Assembly (NCBI GenBank): GCA_021186555.1
Contig: JAJKFL010000014.1
Location: forward strand, 34,654,033-34,718,032
DNA length: 64,000 nt
Reading direction: 5' to 3'
DNA from: Reticulitermes speratus
Lineage: Eukaryota > Arthropoda > Insecta > Blattodea > Rhinotermitidae
The notes below the pieces were generated by a model, which saw only the letters and a program-made list of their open reading frames with translations, was not told the DNA's origin and searched no databases. The position numbers and the translations under genes are program-made. Numbering within the stretch: position 1 is the first letter of the stretch; every line of letters starts with the position of its first letter. This document shows, one piece after another, positions 1 through 11,016 of the stretch.

Positions 1-23
1 AAGCATCAACCTGTTGGGTATGT

Positions 24-405
24 GGGTCTGACAACTGAAAACAAGCTTAACTGTGGGTTGCTTTTTGTTCCAAACTGTTTTGTGTGTGTGTGGGTCTGAA
101 AGCTTGAGAACAGGCTAGCTACCTGTGGGTTGCCAACAGCATGAATGTGTTGTGTGTGTGGGTCTGAAAGCTTGAAAACAGGCTAGCTACCTGTGGGTTG
201 CCAACAGCATGAATGTGTTGTGTGTGTGGGCCTGAAAGCTTGAAAACAGGCTAGCTACCTGTGGGTTGCCAACAGCATGAATGTGTTGTGTGTGTGGGTC
301 TGAAAGCTTGAAAACAGGCTAGCTACCTGTGGGTTGCCAACAGCATGAATGTGTTGTTGTGTGTGGGCCTGACAACTGAGAAGAGGCTTAGCTGTAGGTT
401 TTGAA
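24..405. repeat. 68-bp minisatellite
   Basis: The unit containing GAAAGCTTGAAAACAGGCTA and TTGCCAACAGCATGAATG recurs with starts at about 92, 160, 228, 296 and 365, that is every 68-69 bp. Central copies are almost identical; the flanking ones decay. Each unit carries a (GT)n tract. Confidence 0.9.
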
Positions 406-407
406 CT

Positions 408-420
408 GTTGTGTGTGTGT

Positions 421-451
<31 letters not shown>

Positions 452-453
452 GC
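408..453. repeat. (GT)n followed by a G-run
   Basis: A GT dinucleotide tract runs directly into about 19 consecutive G residues at the right edge of the minisatellite. Homopolymer lengths of this kind are error-prone in sequencing. Confidence 0.9.
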
Positions 454-1635
454 AATCTGACTAGTCAGAACAGAAGCAGCTGTATGTTGCTTATAGTATA
501 AAACCTTAGTTCACTGACTACTGAAAATAAAAAATTCTTACTCAAAACAAATCAATGTCTTCTTAGTAGACAGACTAACTGCTGGTCAGAGATCGTATCT
601 TGTACATAACAGGGCAACATGATTGGAAAGAAACTCGAGCTTTGAATGTTAGCATCATGGCATTTTGGACTGTAATGCCATGTCCTCTGATAGATGGTTA
701 CCAGTAGTTCACAGGAACCTGCTACCTCTGTCCTCACAAAACCTTAAGGTTTAGGTTCCTCTAAAACATTGGACATCTACCAAACCATATGGCATCACAT
801 CCAAGATGATTGCAGCCTTAATACTTGCAGCACTGATAACCTCAAACCTTGCAGAGCTCTGAACATAATCACCAGCAGTTCTGACAAATACACTGGTTCT
901 TGTTGTGCTTTGGAGCAAGCTGCTGGTCAACCCAGCAAACAAAACCATAATGATGCATCTTAAAAATCTTACAACAAACAATTCCAACATTTACTCTGAC
1001 ATGAACACTTTCTGTGACACAAGCAATTAAATCAACAGTAAAACAGCTGCACAAACTGGAAGTGATACAAGAGTCAACATAAACTGGCAGCTACATGAAG
1101 CTGACTGCTAACCTCCATCTAGCACCAAAGCTACAAAATTATGGATGCGGTTTCTTAACCTCCACTGCACAAGCATGTGCTTAATATGCTGAAACATACT
1201 GTAAAAAGGAATTAGATTAAATGGATCACTAACTCTAAACAGCATAGCAAAAAGTCAATACTTAATTCCTTCAGAGTTAAAAATTGGCAAATGTGTCTCA
1301 GCACAGAGATCGATTACCACACAGACTTCAATCGCTTCTCATGTCATGAGTGCTTTAGACAGCTTAGAAGTTCTGGAAAAGATTACCAACCCATGAAACA
1401 AATTGGAACAGAAGTCAGCTCACTGAAGTTCAGTGACTGAGAAAGCCATTTGGTGGGCAGTCATATCTTCTTGTGAGTGTGTGTCACAAACAAAGAATAC
1501 AGAAGATAACTATATGAGTGGGGTAAGACTCAGTCCCATGGTATGCGGACTACTGTACCAGCCCATGACAGAAAAAGTACTTATGGAATTATAATTGGTA
1601 GGGTGAAAACTCAAGTTCTCAATGTCACTTTGTAC
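454..1635. other. No gene recognised
   Basis: AT-rich unique-looking sequence. Small open frames on both strands show no family resemblance and no coherent splice structure. Presumably 3' intron of ANO8 or flanking DNA. Confidence 0.5.
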
Positions 1636-1639
1636 ACCA

Positions 1640-1745
1640 CATTTCCCATATGTAGTAGCCAGGGATCAAACCTCAGCCTCTGTGTGAAACTGGCAAATTA
1701 CTGCCTCAGCTATGGCACAGCCAATGAAGAACCTAACAATGTGAC
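1640..1745 (-). mobile_element. tRNA-like SINE fragment
   Basis: On the minus strand, GGCTGTGCCATAGCTGAGGC is followed 40 bases later by AGGTTTGATCCCTGG, resembling tRNA A-box and B-box promoters. No full SINE body or target duplication was found, so this is tentative. Confidence 0.4.
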
Positions 1746-1870
1746 AGAACATAAAATATCTGTAAAGCAATGCAAAGTGGAATAATGCAGCATGCAGAAG
1801 CATGGTGGATGCTACTGTCCATATCAGATAGAACTGCAAGTAAACCTCATTAATTACAAAATCACAGTCT

Positions 1871-2055
1871 TCTGTGATGTGACATTACGTAGTCTGGTAG
1901 AAAGTTACCAACACTTTGGAGAAACTTCCTGCTTCCACCTTCAGAAGTACTTCTTATATATATATACATGTCATCTACCCTGAAGATGGAGGCAGCTGTT
2001 TCCTCTGAAATGCTGTTAATTTTCTACCTGACTAGACAGAACCACATCCCAGAAC
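1871..2055. mobile_element. Fold-back element with hammerhead-like core
   Basis: The ends are inverted: TTCTGTGATGTGAC on the left and CCACATCCCAGAA on the right, and the similarity continues inwards through the GTAGTCTGGTAG / CTACCTGACTAGAC blocks. The right arm contains CTGAAGA, a GGAGG...CCTC pairing and GAAA at 1980-2010. A relative sits at 49358-49490. Confidence 0.65.
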
Positions 2056-2199
2056 AGCATAATCTTCATATTCACTGCCATGAGAATCTCAAAGCTCTCA
2101 TTCCTTTAACCAGCAACAATTCCAGTTGTTCCATATAATTGAGGAATTTAACACTACTCAAATAAAATTCTACCATGAGAACGCACTTCATGATATAAG

Positions 2200-2345
2200 G
2201 AACACTTCTGCTCTAAGTGTATAATGTATGCTACTCATCACTTCATGTCAGATTAAATACTTAACCTTCAGCATATGCCCTTTAAATCTCACATCCCTGG
2301 CTCACAGCCAGGGCACTTTGCAGTTTAAATGCCCATTTCTGCAGC
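2200..2345. repeat. Unclassified interspersed repeat, copy 1
   Basis: The block around TTTAAATCTCACATCCCTGG and GCTCACAGCCAGGGCACT recurs in diverged form at 31790-31920. No coding content or terminal structure is visible, so the family is unknown. Confidence 0.6.
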
Positions 2346-2859
2346 TGTTTATATTATGTGATGTGTTTCACACATTTTTCAGCTAAACAGTTCAAATAAA
2401 AAGTATGTTGTCAGGAATGAATCTACCTTCCTGTGCCGAAGTTTTGAAACACTCTATCTATTTTGATAGACCATAGTTTATTACCATTTTAAAATTTATT
2501 TGCAATTTACATTTCTATTGCTGAAAATACTCATCACAGAAAATTTCTACCATATATGAGGTACAGTGTACACAGTATCTGCTACTAAATCTTGGTTACT
2601 GTACACACTGCATTAGCTTTCTGGCTACCTGCAACTGAAATTTGTGTTTCTGCCTACTTCATGTGTTAGTGGTCAGACCTAAACACAAAAATGTTCTGAC
2701 ATTCCTTCTATGAGCCTCTACAACAAAAATGTGTAAAGTGGTAAAACAGCTGCATTCCATTCTAAAATGAGTTAGTCCAAATTGGAAATATGCAAATATC
2801 CTACATTCTGATAAACCACAAAAAATTCCTTTCATACTCATCATTTTTTTTCGTTTTAA

Positions 2860-3166
2860 CACGTTCACTGCCGGGCATTTAAATCCCTGACGGTGTTAAA
2901 TTGCCAGCGATTTTTTGAATGTTAAACAACTAGTGCGTCATCTTATAAATTATAAAATATAATTATATATAAAATGAATATATTTTTTCTAGTTGTCAGC
3001 TAGGTTTTAATAAAGATGTAAAATATGTTTCCTGAAAGAACTTATTGTATGCGTGGCCTATTTAAGGCAAAAGAGCAGAGTAAACTTTAGATTGACTAAA
3101 GTCGACGCTGGCAAATTAAAACGTAAGTACTTAAATCGACCATGGTCGACTTTGGCAGTGAATGTG
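2860..3166. mobile_element. piggyBac-type MITE (307 bp)
   Basis: Bounded by TTAA on both sides (2856-2859 and 3167-3170), the target duplication of piggyBac elements. Terminal inverted repeats are CACGTTCACTGCC and, on the other strand from the right end, CACATTCACTGCC. A second pair of subterminal motifs (GTCGAC, CTGGCAAATT) is present. No coding sequence. Confidence 0.88.
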
Positions 3167-3429
3167 TTAAGTATTCATAGCTCAGAATAAGTCCAAATGA
3201 CTGCAGGAAATATCGTCTTTCACATCTTCTGAATTGCAATTGTAAGGATTTGAATGTTATTATTGTCTACCATCATTTCATGCTTATGTCCACCTTCCAC
3301 TCCAAAATTCAGATCCATTTGACTCCGAGCAATAACATATTTGTGGCAGGACACTGCAGAAAGACTTGTTCGATGAGCAGTTTTGTTAGATCCACGTGTG
3401 ACCTTAGGATGGCCACAAAACAAAAACTT

Positions 3430-3995
3430 GGTGAATGAGACACAGAACTGATATGAGAATCGGACTCTGATACACACATACATCTGAAAATGAAAACTTT
3501 CTCCTCAGAATGACAATGGCAATGACACTGACAAAGATGATTACATTACTGACACACACAACACACAGTAGACAGTACACATTATGAGCCTTCTGTACCT
3601 GTAGTCCACAGGTATATGCAGGGGTCCAAATGGGTTACAACATGAGGTAACCCTTATCACTAAAGACTCTACATCACTTAGCATTTTCATGTTTCTCTTT
3701 TGAAATTACGGAACTGTTGGTGAAAGACAGAAAATGATATTACCAATACGTGGACACATTGGATGAAGAAGTCCACATTGCCTGCCATGACTATTCAAGA
3801 AATTTATGTCTTCTTAGCTGTTATTGTGCAAATGGGAAATGATCAGAGTAATATGCTGAAAGATTACTGGTCCACATTAGAACAGTTCTGCATGGAATTC
3901 AGCAGAAACACTATGAAATGAGACAGTTTCACTCACACACTCAGATTTCTGCATTTCAGTGCAAACAAAAATAAACCTGACAAGATGGATGAAAA
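3430..3995 (+). pseudogene. piggyBac-derived transposase pseudogene, 5' part
   Basis: Broken frames read ITELLVKDRK, YYQYVDTLDEEVHIACHDYS, IYVFLAVIVQMGND, MLKDYWSTLEQF, FLHFSANKNKPDKMDEN. This matches the N-terminal half of piggyBac (PGBD-type) transposases, with stops and frameshifts. The reading is cut exactly inside KPDKMDEN by the Penelope-like element and resumes at 7331. The upstream acidic stretch from 3430 is assigned weakly. Confidence 0.85.
3980..3995 (+). repeat. Target-site duplication of Penelope-like element 1, left
   Basis: ACAAGATGGATGAAAA, repeated at 7331-7346. It is host piggyBac coding sequence (DKMDEN), so the duplication is a genuine insertion footprint. Confidence 0.9.
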
Positions 3996-4137
3996 TGTGT
4001 GATTGAAGGCTACCGCCACGGTCGTAATGTTGTATAAAGTCTTTTGGGTTTTTACCTGGCGTTGTTTTTTGGTAAGAAACCAACGTTTCGGGACTACTTG
4101 TCTGTCCCATCTTCTGGGTCTTGAGGTGAACGAGAGC

Positions 4138-4168
4138 CTGAAGATGGGACAGACAAGTAGTCCCGAAA
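4138..4168 (+). ncRNA. Hammerhead-like core, Penelope 1, 5' copy
   Basis: CTGAAGA, a GGGAC/GTCCC stem with a 9-base loop, then GAAA, followed by a TTGGT/ACCAA hairpin. This is the CUGANGA-stem II-GAAA core of a hammerhead ribozyme. Such motifs are known in Penelope-like elements; activity here is inferred. Confidence 0.5.
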
Positions 4169-4450
4169 CGTTGGTTTCTTACCAAAAAACGACGCCGGGT
4201 AAAAACCCAAAAGACTTTATACAACGTTACAACTGCGGAAGCAGCCTTCAATCACATATTCTTCACCTCTATGGGGAGGCTACTCTTCGTCTCTTCAAGA
4301 ACTTCGACAGACTTTGCATGAAGAAAATCAAAATCCTGCCTCCCTCCCTTTCCTTTTCATTTCAACTGACGAGAGATTGACATTTCCCGAAACCTGCTGC
4401 AGACACATCTACACCTGGCCAACATCCTCTCGGCCTCCGATTGATCTCTC

Positions 4451-5700
4451 ATGGACCGTATCAACTTCAACAAAACTATTCGCTTAGGTGATGAAATTAA
4501 AAACAGACTATGCAAGAAATTTTCACGTCTTCAGCAGGCACAACACCCAACACTCGCTGTCACCAAGGATACAGTGGTTAACCTTAGCGACAAAGCAATG
4601 ATGATGCAACGCACTCAGCCCTACAGAAGGGTTTAAATAATGCAGTGACTCCAATGGCCATTCCCATTAAGGATATTCTAATTGGAGTTGAAAGAGCTGT
4701 GAGATCCTTGTCCACTGATACAGCTGAGGAAGTGAGACAAGAAGCAGTGAGAATTATCAAAAATTCCAAGCCACCTAGAGACAACCTAACCAGAGCAGAG
4801 AGGAGGGCCCTCAAGTCTTCGCATGGAAGCGGACCTCACGGTCCTGCCTGCAGATAAGGATAATGCTATGGTGATTCTCAACACGGTGGACTACATGCAG
4901 AAGATCAATGCACTACTTGACGACTCCACCTACAAGAAACTTGCCAAGGATCCTACTGACTCAGTCGAACGTAAGACCGCACTCCTACTCAAGAAATCAA
5001 AATTAGCTGAGGATATTTGCAAATGGTTATAACCCACCGGTACAAGACCTCCAAAACTCTACGGATTACCTAAGATCCATAAAGAAGGAATCCCATTAAG
5101 ACCCATCATCAGCAACATTGGAGCTCCCACCTACTAACTATCAAAATATCTTGCCACCCTACTTAGCCCCTTCCTGGGACACTCTATACACCACGTCAAA
5201 AACTCGTATGAGTTTGTACACACTTTGGACTTGCTTCAAATGGGGCCACGAGATATGATGGTCAGCTTGAATGTGGTCTCTTTGTTCAAAAGAGTGCCGA
5301 TTAAAGACTCACTGGATCTCCTAGGTCAACTCTTTGATGAAGATGTACTGGCCCTATTCAGACATGTTCTCAACTCTACATATTTCACCTATGGAGGACA
5401 TTTCTACAAACAAATGGACGGAGTGGCTATGGGATCCCCTCTATCTCCGGTCATTGCCGATTTCTTCATGGAAGAATATGAAGTGAAAGCAATACAACTA
5501 GCAACGAACAAACCCAGCTGTTGGTTCTGATATGTCGATGATACTTTCGTCATCTGGCCCCATGGGTCCGATAAACTAAGGAAGTTCCTGGCCCATCTAA
5601 ATGGTATAAATCAAAACATACAATTTACTATGGAAATAGAGGAAGACAACCATCTGCTGTTCCTGGACATTGATATATATACATGATACCGGATGGAACC
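4451..5700 (+). pseudogene. Penelope-like reverse transcriptase, degraded
   Basis: Frames at 4451, 4645, 4823 and 5035 run on in one protein: a N-terminal linker, [80 protein letters not shown], and NHLLFLDIDIY. These are RT motifs 1-7 of Penelope elements. The first catalytic aspartate, normally in S-F-D-V-V-S-L-F, is N here; the YVDD pair is intact. In-frame stops occur after KKFS...RRV, in GAPTY*, and CWF*YVDD. Confidence 0.9.
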
Positions 5701-5712
5701 TTATGACATAAA

Positions 5713-6203
5713 TAAAAAATTAAAAGTTTTAATAGGCCAACATGTGCACTATATTCTTGTAAGCAAGTCGATCTTACATAAGTTTCAGCCTATAACAGAC
5801 CATCCTCAGGGGGTCAAGGTTTTTTACATAGACTTTACATCTGTTAGTTCAATTTTAAAAATAGCTAGTACATCCACATAAAATAAAATGAATTGTAGTT
5901 CCCAATGGATTTTGGTATTATTACTTCCAGCTGTAAAATCCAACGGAATGTGTTTACTAGTTTTCATAAAAGGTTAAAATTACATATCTACTGTTATATA
6001 TAAATTAAAGGCAGTCTGGTCTTGTATGATATCACAAGTAGGTTGAAGTTTTCTTGTATTACGTTGTTACGAGTTCTGTGTTGTGGTCTGCACCGGCTGG
6101 TTGCGTTGTGATCGACTTGCTTACAAGAATATAGTTCACATGTTGGTCTATTAAAACTTTTAATTAGTTAAAAGATGCACGATGAATACAACGTGAAACT
6201 TAG
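5713..6203. mobile_element. Nested MITE-like insertion (491 bp)
   Basis: GACATAAA flanks it on both sides (5705-5712, 6204-6211), an 8-bp duplication as in hAT elements, extendable to 13 bp with one mismatch. Removing it restores the Penelope frame DGTL.HKVYRKPMHTN. Inverted arms of about 57 bp sit at roughly 5719-5780 and 6105-6165 (TTAATAGGCCAACATGTG and its complement). No coding content. Confidence 0.85.
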
Positions 6204-6211
6204 GACATAAA

Positions 6212-6898
6212 GTTTACCGGAAACCAATGCACACCAACCTATATCTGAATGCTAATTTGCACCATCATCCGTCCAGTAAACAAGCTCTACTTAACACCAT
6301 GTTTCACAGAGCCCACTCTCTGTGTGACAGCAACAGCCTGAAGTATGAATTGGACTTTCTCAGAATCACCTTTAGGGAAAATGGCTACAACAGTAAGCTA
6401 ATACACCGAGCCTTCAAGCCCAATACCAAAATACCTAAACTCCACGATAAACCAGTGTCAACTGCGCTGCTACCATACTTCCACACCACATACAACCGCC
6501 TCAGTCGATTGTTATCCAGACATAATATCAAAAGCGTTGCACTGCCACCCAAGAAAATTTCCAGCTTCCTCTGCACGGTGAAGGATGACATGGGATTAAA
6601 AACCCCAGGTGTTTACAGTGTCCCCTGCGAGCGTGGACTTGTATATATCGGACAGACGGGGAGATCCATTGAAATCAGGATAAAAGAACATCAATGGAAC
6701 ATCCGGCTACTACAACTGGACAAATCAGCTTTGGCAGAACATGGCTTCAACCACAACCACAAAATCTTGCTCCAAGATGTTCAAATTTTATCCACCAAAT
6801 CTGGATATTTGGACCGCCTTATCATGGAGGCCATTGAGGTGAACCTGCACCCTAATAACATCAACAGGGAAGATGAATTAATACTTAGCGAATCCTAG
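6212..6898 (+). pseudogene. Penelope-like linker and GIY-YIG endonuclease
   Basis: An intact 223-codon frame from 6227 contains LPPKKISSFLCTVKDD, then GVYSVPCERGLVYIGQTGRS, IKEHQWNIR, ALAEHGFNHNHKI and DRLIMEAIEVNLHPNN. The GVY...YIG pair, the R and the E of the GIY-YIG nuclease are all present. This domain supplies target-DNA cleavage in Penelope-like elements. It is the C-terminus of the element polyprotein; the ATG is an internal Met of the interrupted frame. Confidence 0.93.
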
Positions 6899-7244
6899 AA
6901 ACCCAGTATATGACTCTTGAAAGAAAGCAGCAACTCTTCTTCTCTGTCCCTCAATCCCACCCAGTAAATGCTCTAATACCTGTTCTTTAAAGTTTGGCTC
7001 CCCTTCCTGCCATCCTGTCCTATTTTTCCTCTGTGGCTACAAGCCATCAACCATATATATACATACCCCCACCACTGTTTACCCACTGTCCCCCTCCCAG
7101 TCCCCATCAGAACCTATCACCACACACCTCACCTTCCCCTTCTTCCTGATTGGCTCGTCCATTCAAACCACCCACTGGACCCTACTGCTATATAAGCACA
7201 TGTTTCTTACCTGCTGACATCCTTTCCTCATTCACCTCGAGACC

Positions 7245-7275
7245 CTGAAGATGGGACAGACAAGTAGTCCCGAAA
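7245..7275 (+). ncRNA. Hammerhead-like core, Penelope 1, 3' copy
   Basis: Same motif as the 5' copy, in the direct pseudo-LTR repeat at the element's right end: CTGAAGA, GGGAC-loop-GTCCC, GAAA. Confidence 0.5.
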
Positions 7276-7330
7276 CGTTGGTTTCTTACCAAAAAACAAC
7301 GCCGGGTAAAAACCCAAAAGACTTTATACA

Positions 7331-7835
7331 ACAAGATGGATGAAAACTGTCACCGACTGTGGAAAATTAGAACTACATTTGACAAGCTCAATGATTCATA
7401 CGCAAAATAATACAGCGCAATTTAACACTTGGCAACTGATGAAATTATTGTGATCTTCAAAGTTAGAGTCATTTTCAAACAACATATACCAAAGAAACAC
7501 AACAGTACAGAACCAAAACTGACAAGCTGGGTGAATCTAACAGATATATGTGCAATATGACTGCATATTTAGACAAAGACAGGAAATGTGCAACTGTAAC
7601 AGAACTCACTATAAGGACTGAAAATGTGGGACAAACATTATATATGAACAACTTTTCATCTCCAGTGTTACTTGATGATTTACACACTAAGGCAATAAAC
7701 TGCTGTGGCACTGTTTGGTCAAAATGAAAAGGGATGCTTAAGAGTCTTGTACAGACAATGACATTAAAGGTATAATTGCTACAGATGCCCTGTTCTCTCT
7801 TTTGGCTACACCCATGACAACTCAGCAACGCACAA
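7331..7835 (+). pseudogene. piggyBac-derived transposase pseudogene, 3' part
   Basis: Continues the interrupted frame: KMDENCHRLWKIRTTFDKLN, then LATDEIIVIFKVRVIFKQ, IPKKH, later MTAYLDKDRKCATVTELTIR, YMNNF, SSPVLLDDLHTKAINCCGT. These are the piggyBac RLWKIR, DE..V.FKGR, DNFF and CCGTVR blocks. The aspartate of LATDE is kept, but the frame has several stops, so no active enzyme is possible. Confidence 0.87.
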
Positions 7836-8079
7836 CTTGGTTTGGATCAGTATGATTCGGTTCAGGGCTTTGTATGTGAATTCAAGAATTACCCCATGTA
7901 TTTAAATGCTGCCATCTTGCATTCAGGTAAATATGGTACTTAAAATAACAAAACAGGCTATTTTATGTTCAATTTAAATGTATAATCGAGTAATTGGGTA
8001 CAAAGCATAAACATATGTTTCAGAAAAATGTAACACCATTGTTATGGAAGTTTTGACAGGACCAATACCACATGCAGAA

Positions 8080-8300
8080 TCAAGGGAAATGTAAAATCCA
8101 AGTTTCATTGTATATAAAAATGTAACTCTCCTGTTTCCTACTGCAGACCTAAAGAAGAACATCCAAAGATATGAAGTTTACTCCAGAATTTTACCAATAC
8201 ATGTGATAGCCATGCTGTTAACATGTTGTGCAAGTACTGCAGTTGAGTTTTTGGATGCAATTTGAATCATTACTCCCACTGTATCATTTAATTACACAAG
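8080..8300 (+). repeat. Unclassified repeat shared with the right edge
   Basis: About 200 bp including CTCCTGTTTCCTACTGCAG and AGTTGAGTTTTTGGATGC resemble 63790-63985 in the same orientation. No coding sequence or termini recognised. Confidence 0.6.
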
Positions 8301-8429
8301 TAAATTTTACTTGTGTTATTTCTTCTTAAAAGTTTTGACTATGCAGCTGTGATCCTAACATGGAAAGCAACCACAACCAGAGTGAATAACAGGTATACAA
8401 CATGTGACATGCCTCAAGATACTGACGTG

Positions 8430-10150
8430 ATTTTACTACACAGTATAATACACAGGAGGTTGAGAAAGTAGATGCTATCTCAGTTTTAAAAGATTCATTT
8501 CCTGGAAACTTCCATAGCATAAAAATAATCTCAAACACTGAAGCTGAGATAAAAAGGATAACACATTCCCTTAAAACAAATAACTCAAGTAATAATAAAA
8601 TAACAAATAAAAGCTTAAAATTTGTGCATGTTCATTAGTCACCCATTAAGCTCTATTTGTAATTACTCACAATACACAGGTATTTTCGCTGACTGTCAAA
8701 CTTACAATAGTAAAACCACCGTACAAAAACAGAAAAAAGAAGAAGAAGAAGAAAGAAGAGAAAAAAAAAAACTGACAAATATATAGGCCTATTTCACTAT
8801 TGTTTTTTCTCTAATATTTGAGAAAGCTACATAACAGTAAGTTAGGGCACCACCTGCATACTAACAACAATTAGAAAAGCGATATCTACTGAAAATGATG
8901 CCATCAAGCTAACAGATAGTCTACTGAAATCTAGTAACCAAAAAAATGCATGTTTGAGGAATTTTCTGTGATTTGACAAAGGCTTTTGGCTGCATAAATC
9001 ATAAAATCTTTTTAGATAAATTACATCTCTGCAACATTCAAGTAATAGAAAACAGGAAGTTGAAACAGACTCATCTAATGCAACTCACAATTTTTTCTCC
9101 AACATTAAAAACGTGGAGTTCCCCAAGGGTCAACTCTACTTACTGTTCATAATATACATAAATGATCTTCCTCCAAAAATAAGTTCCTTGTCACAACACA
9201 TAATATTTACTAATGACACTAGTGACATGATTTCCAGTAAAAATTTTGATGATTTCTGTACAGTGTCAATCTTAGTTCTGTCTCATAAGAGTAAGTGGTT
9301 TGCTTCTAATCTAAAAAAACAAATAAATTAGCTTTATAATAAATAATTTACCACATTCTGCATTAAGTATTGGTTATAAAGAAAACTGTGTAGAAGAAGT
9401 GCCACATAAAAACACTTCTTGGTTTATAAACTGATAACTACCTGCACTGGAAGAATCATATTGAAAAAATGACAACTAAGTTAAGTCGAACATGTTACGA
9501 AGTTAGGTTCATGTTGCATATCAGCAACTGACAGTCTCAAATCAATGTATTGTACCTATCTTCACTCCGTAATAAAGTATGGAAAAATGTTTTTGGGTAC
9601 TTCATTCAACACTGAATACATTTACCAAAGAACTGTTAGTACATGGTTGGTGAAAAACCTGGAAGTTCATGTAGAAATCTATTTAAGAAATTATAATTTC
9701 ACTTGTTCCATGCCAATATATATTTTCATTAATGAACTTCAATATAAATAAGCAAGAAAATTTTCACACAAATTCATCTGTACACAGTATTAATACAAGG
9801 AATAACCACCATCTTCATGGACCAAATGCCAGCCTTCCATGTTTTCAGAAAAGTGCTTTTTGTGCTGGCATCAAAATTGTCAACAGTTTACCATGCAGTC
9901 CCACAAGTCTTAGGAATGAAAAGGCACATTTAAAGAGGCATTATGAAGACACATAAGTACACGCTCCTTTTACTCTGGTGATGAAATTTTGGTGTTTAAG
10001 AATGATTCATAATATTGCATACAATTTACTGATATTATTTTGTATTGTAACAATTTTCTGTATATTTTGCATATTTTGTATTTTATGACTTATTCCATAT
10101 CTGACTGTCATTTTGGCAAACTTCTGGATCCATGGTGTGTGTGTGTGTGA
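8430..10150 (+). mobile_element. Jockey-like non-LTR retrotransposon, decayed copy
   Basis: Diverged from, but collinear with, the copy at 53607-56359. Readable pieces: [38 protein letters not shown] and FTNDTSDM, the last replacing the catalytic FADD box. The 3' end at about 10120 shares GGATCCATGG and a GT-rich tail with the other copy. Truncated at the 5' end and heavily mutated. Confidence 0.85.
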
Positions 10151-10429
10151 TGAATGAATGGATAGATCAATGCATGCACGTACATAGTACTCTTGCAATC
10201 TAATTACATTACTTTTCTTTTCCTTCACCACTCACGTATCACCAGATGATGGACGCCCATGTCACTGTAGTGACTGAAACCCATCATCACTGCTGACATG
10301 CGCAAGCTTATGTAGCACCTAGAAAAATCCCATGTGGACTGTCTTGTTAAGCAAGCTTCACAAAACATGCCAGGAGTATGCCATGATCTTGCCCCACAGT
10401 CAAACACATTAGTATTTTACTCATGGAAT

Positions 10430-10640
10430 GGAGTAAGATTAAGGCAGTCACCAGCCCTGGATGACATATGACATGATGTGGCACTTGGGGAATGACAAAT
10501 GGCAGAAGAAAACAGTGCTTGGATAATGACTACACCAGCATCACTTAGTCCACCACAATTACACACAACTACTGTGGGACTGAACCCAGGTCTCTGCAGT
10601 GAGAAGCCAGTAATTAACTACTCAACCCTCCCTCAACACA
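10430..10640 (-). mobile_element. tRNA-derived SINE, diverged
   Basis: On the minus strand, GAGTAGTTAATTACTGGCTT is followed by CCTGGGTTCAGTCCCA, which fits an RNA polymerase III A and B box pair at tRNA spacing. A tRNA-unrelated body of about 130 bp follows. No poly-A or duplication was defined. Confidence 0.5.
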
Positions 10641-11016
10641 AACAATGTGAACCTCATAATGTGAGACAAATTGTTCCTTTACTAAGGTCCTTCAGATACA
10701 GTGCTGTGGGATCTGACTGCCTTGGGTGATGGAATCCACTTCATGTTGGCACAGTAACAGTAAAGAGGACTGTGATAAAATCTTCCCAGGCTCTATTCAG
10801 AACAGCAGCAGGTATTCTGAACTGAAGCAGCTTGTAGCCTAGGGAGATATTGTCACTTTTAACCACTACGACAGTTTCAAGGCATTTGTGAAGATGACTG
10901 CTGATACAGTGGTTCTGTAGTTTAACATGGAGACCTGCGACTTCCGATCTCTTTATACCATCTTACACCAGACACCCCTGTCCATCTGTAGCCTACATTA
11001 CTCATCACAAACTCAC

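Larger units (their letters stand above)
3996..7330 (+). mobile_element. Penelope-like retroelement 1 (Neptune/Poseidon-like, with GIY-YIG)
   Basis: Flanked by a 16-bp target duplication. The 5' end is a large inverted repeat (about 4017-4116 against 4137-4234) and the 3' end (about 7238-7330) repeats the right arm directly, the pseudo-LTR layout typical of Penelope-like elements. In between are a degraded reverse transcriptase and a GIY-YIG endonuclease. A MITE splits the coding region at 5713-6203. Stops in the RT and a mutated catalytic block show it is dead. Confidence 0.92.

Noticed and set aside
92-365. Regularly spaced repeats suggesting a CRISPR-like array (also 19760-20455)
   Set aside because: The units are continuous 68-bp and about 105-bp tandem repeats without unique spacers, in a eukaryotic intron-rich context.
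436-453. G-runs at 436 and 36820 and C-runs at 23809 and 62686 as G-quadruplex elements
   Set aside because: Single homopolymer runs in simple-repeat context; length is uncertain and there is no regulatory setting.
255-455. Open frame with poly-proline and (TH)n on the minus strand
   Set aside because: Translation of the G-run and GT tract in a minisatellite; low-complexity artefact.
3877-4380. Two overlapping open frames of about 125 codons on opposite strands with nearly the same protein (VVTLYKVFWVFT...)
   Set aside because: They are the two readings of the Penelope 1 inverted terminus; the similarity comes from the palindrome, not from a gene.
7475-7828. 117-codon minus-strand frame rich in hydrophobic residues
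   Set aside because: It is antisense to the piggyBac pseudogene, which has clear family motifs on the plus strand.
1-11016. Further ANO8 exons (expected NYR...HLI.K...FQF block)
   Set aside because: I searched both obvious gaps by eye and found no matching block with splice sites; a short or diverged exon could still have been missed.
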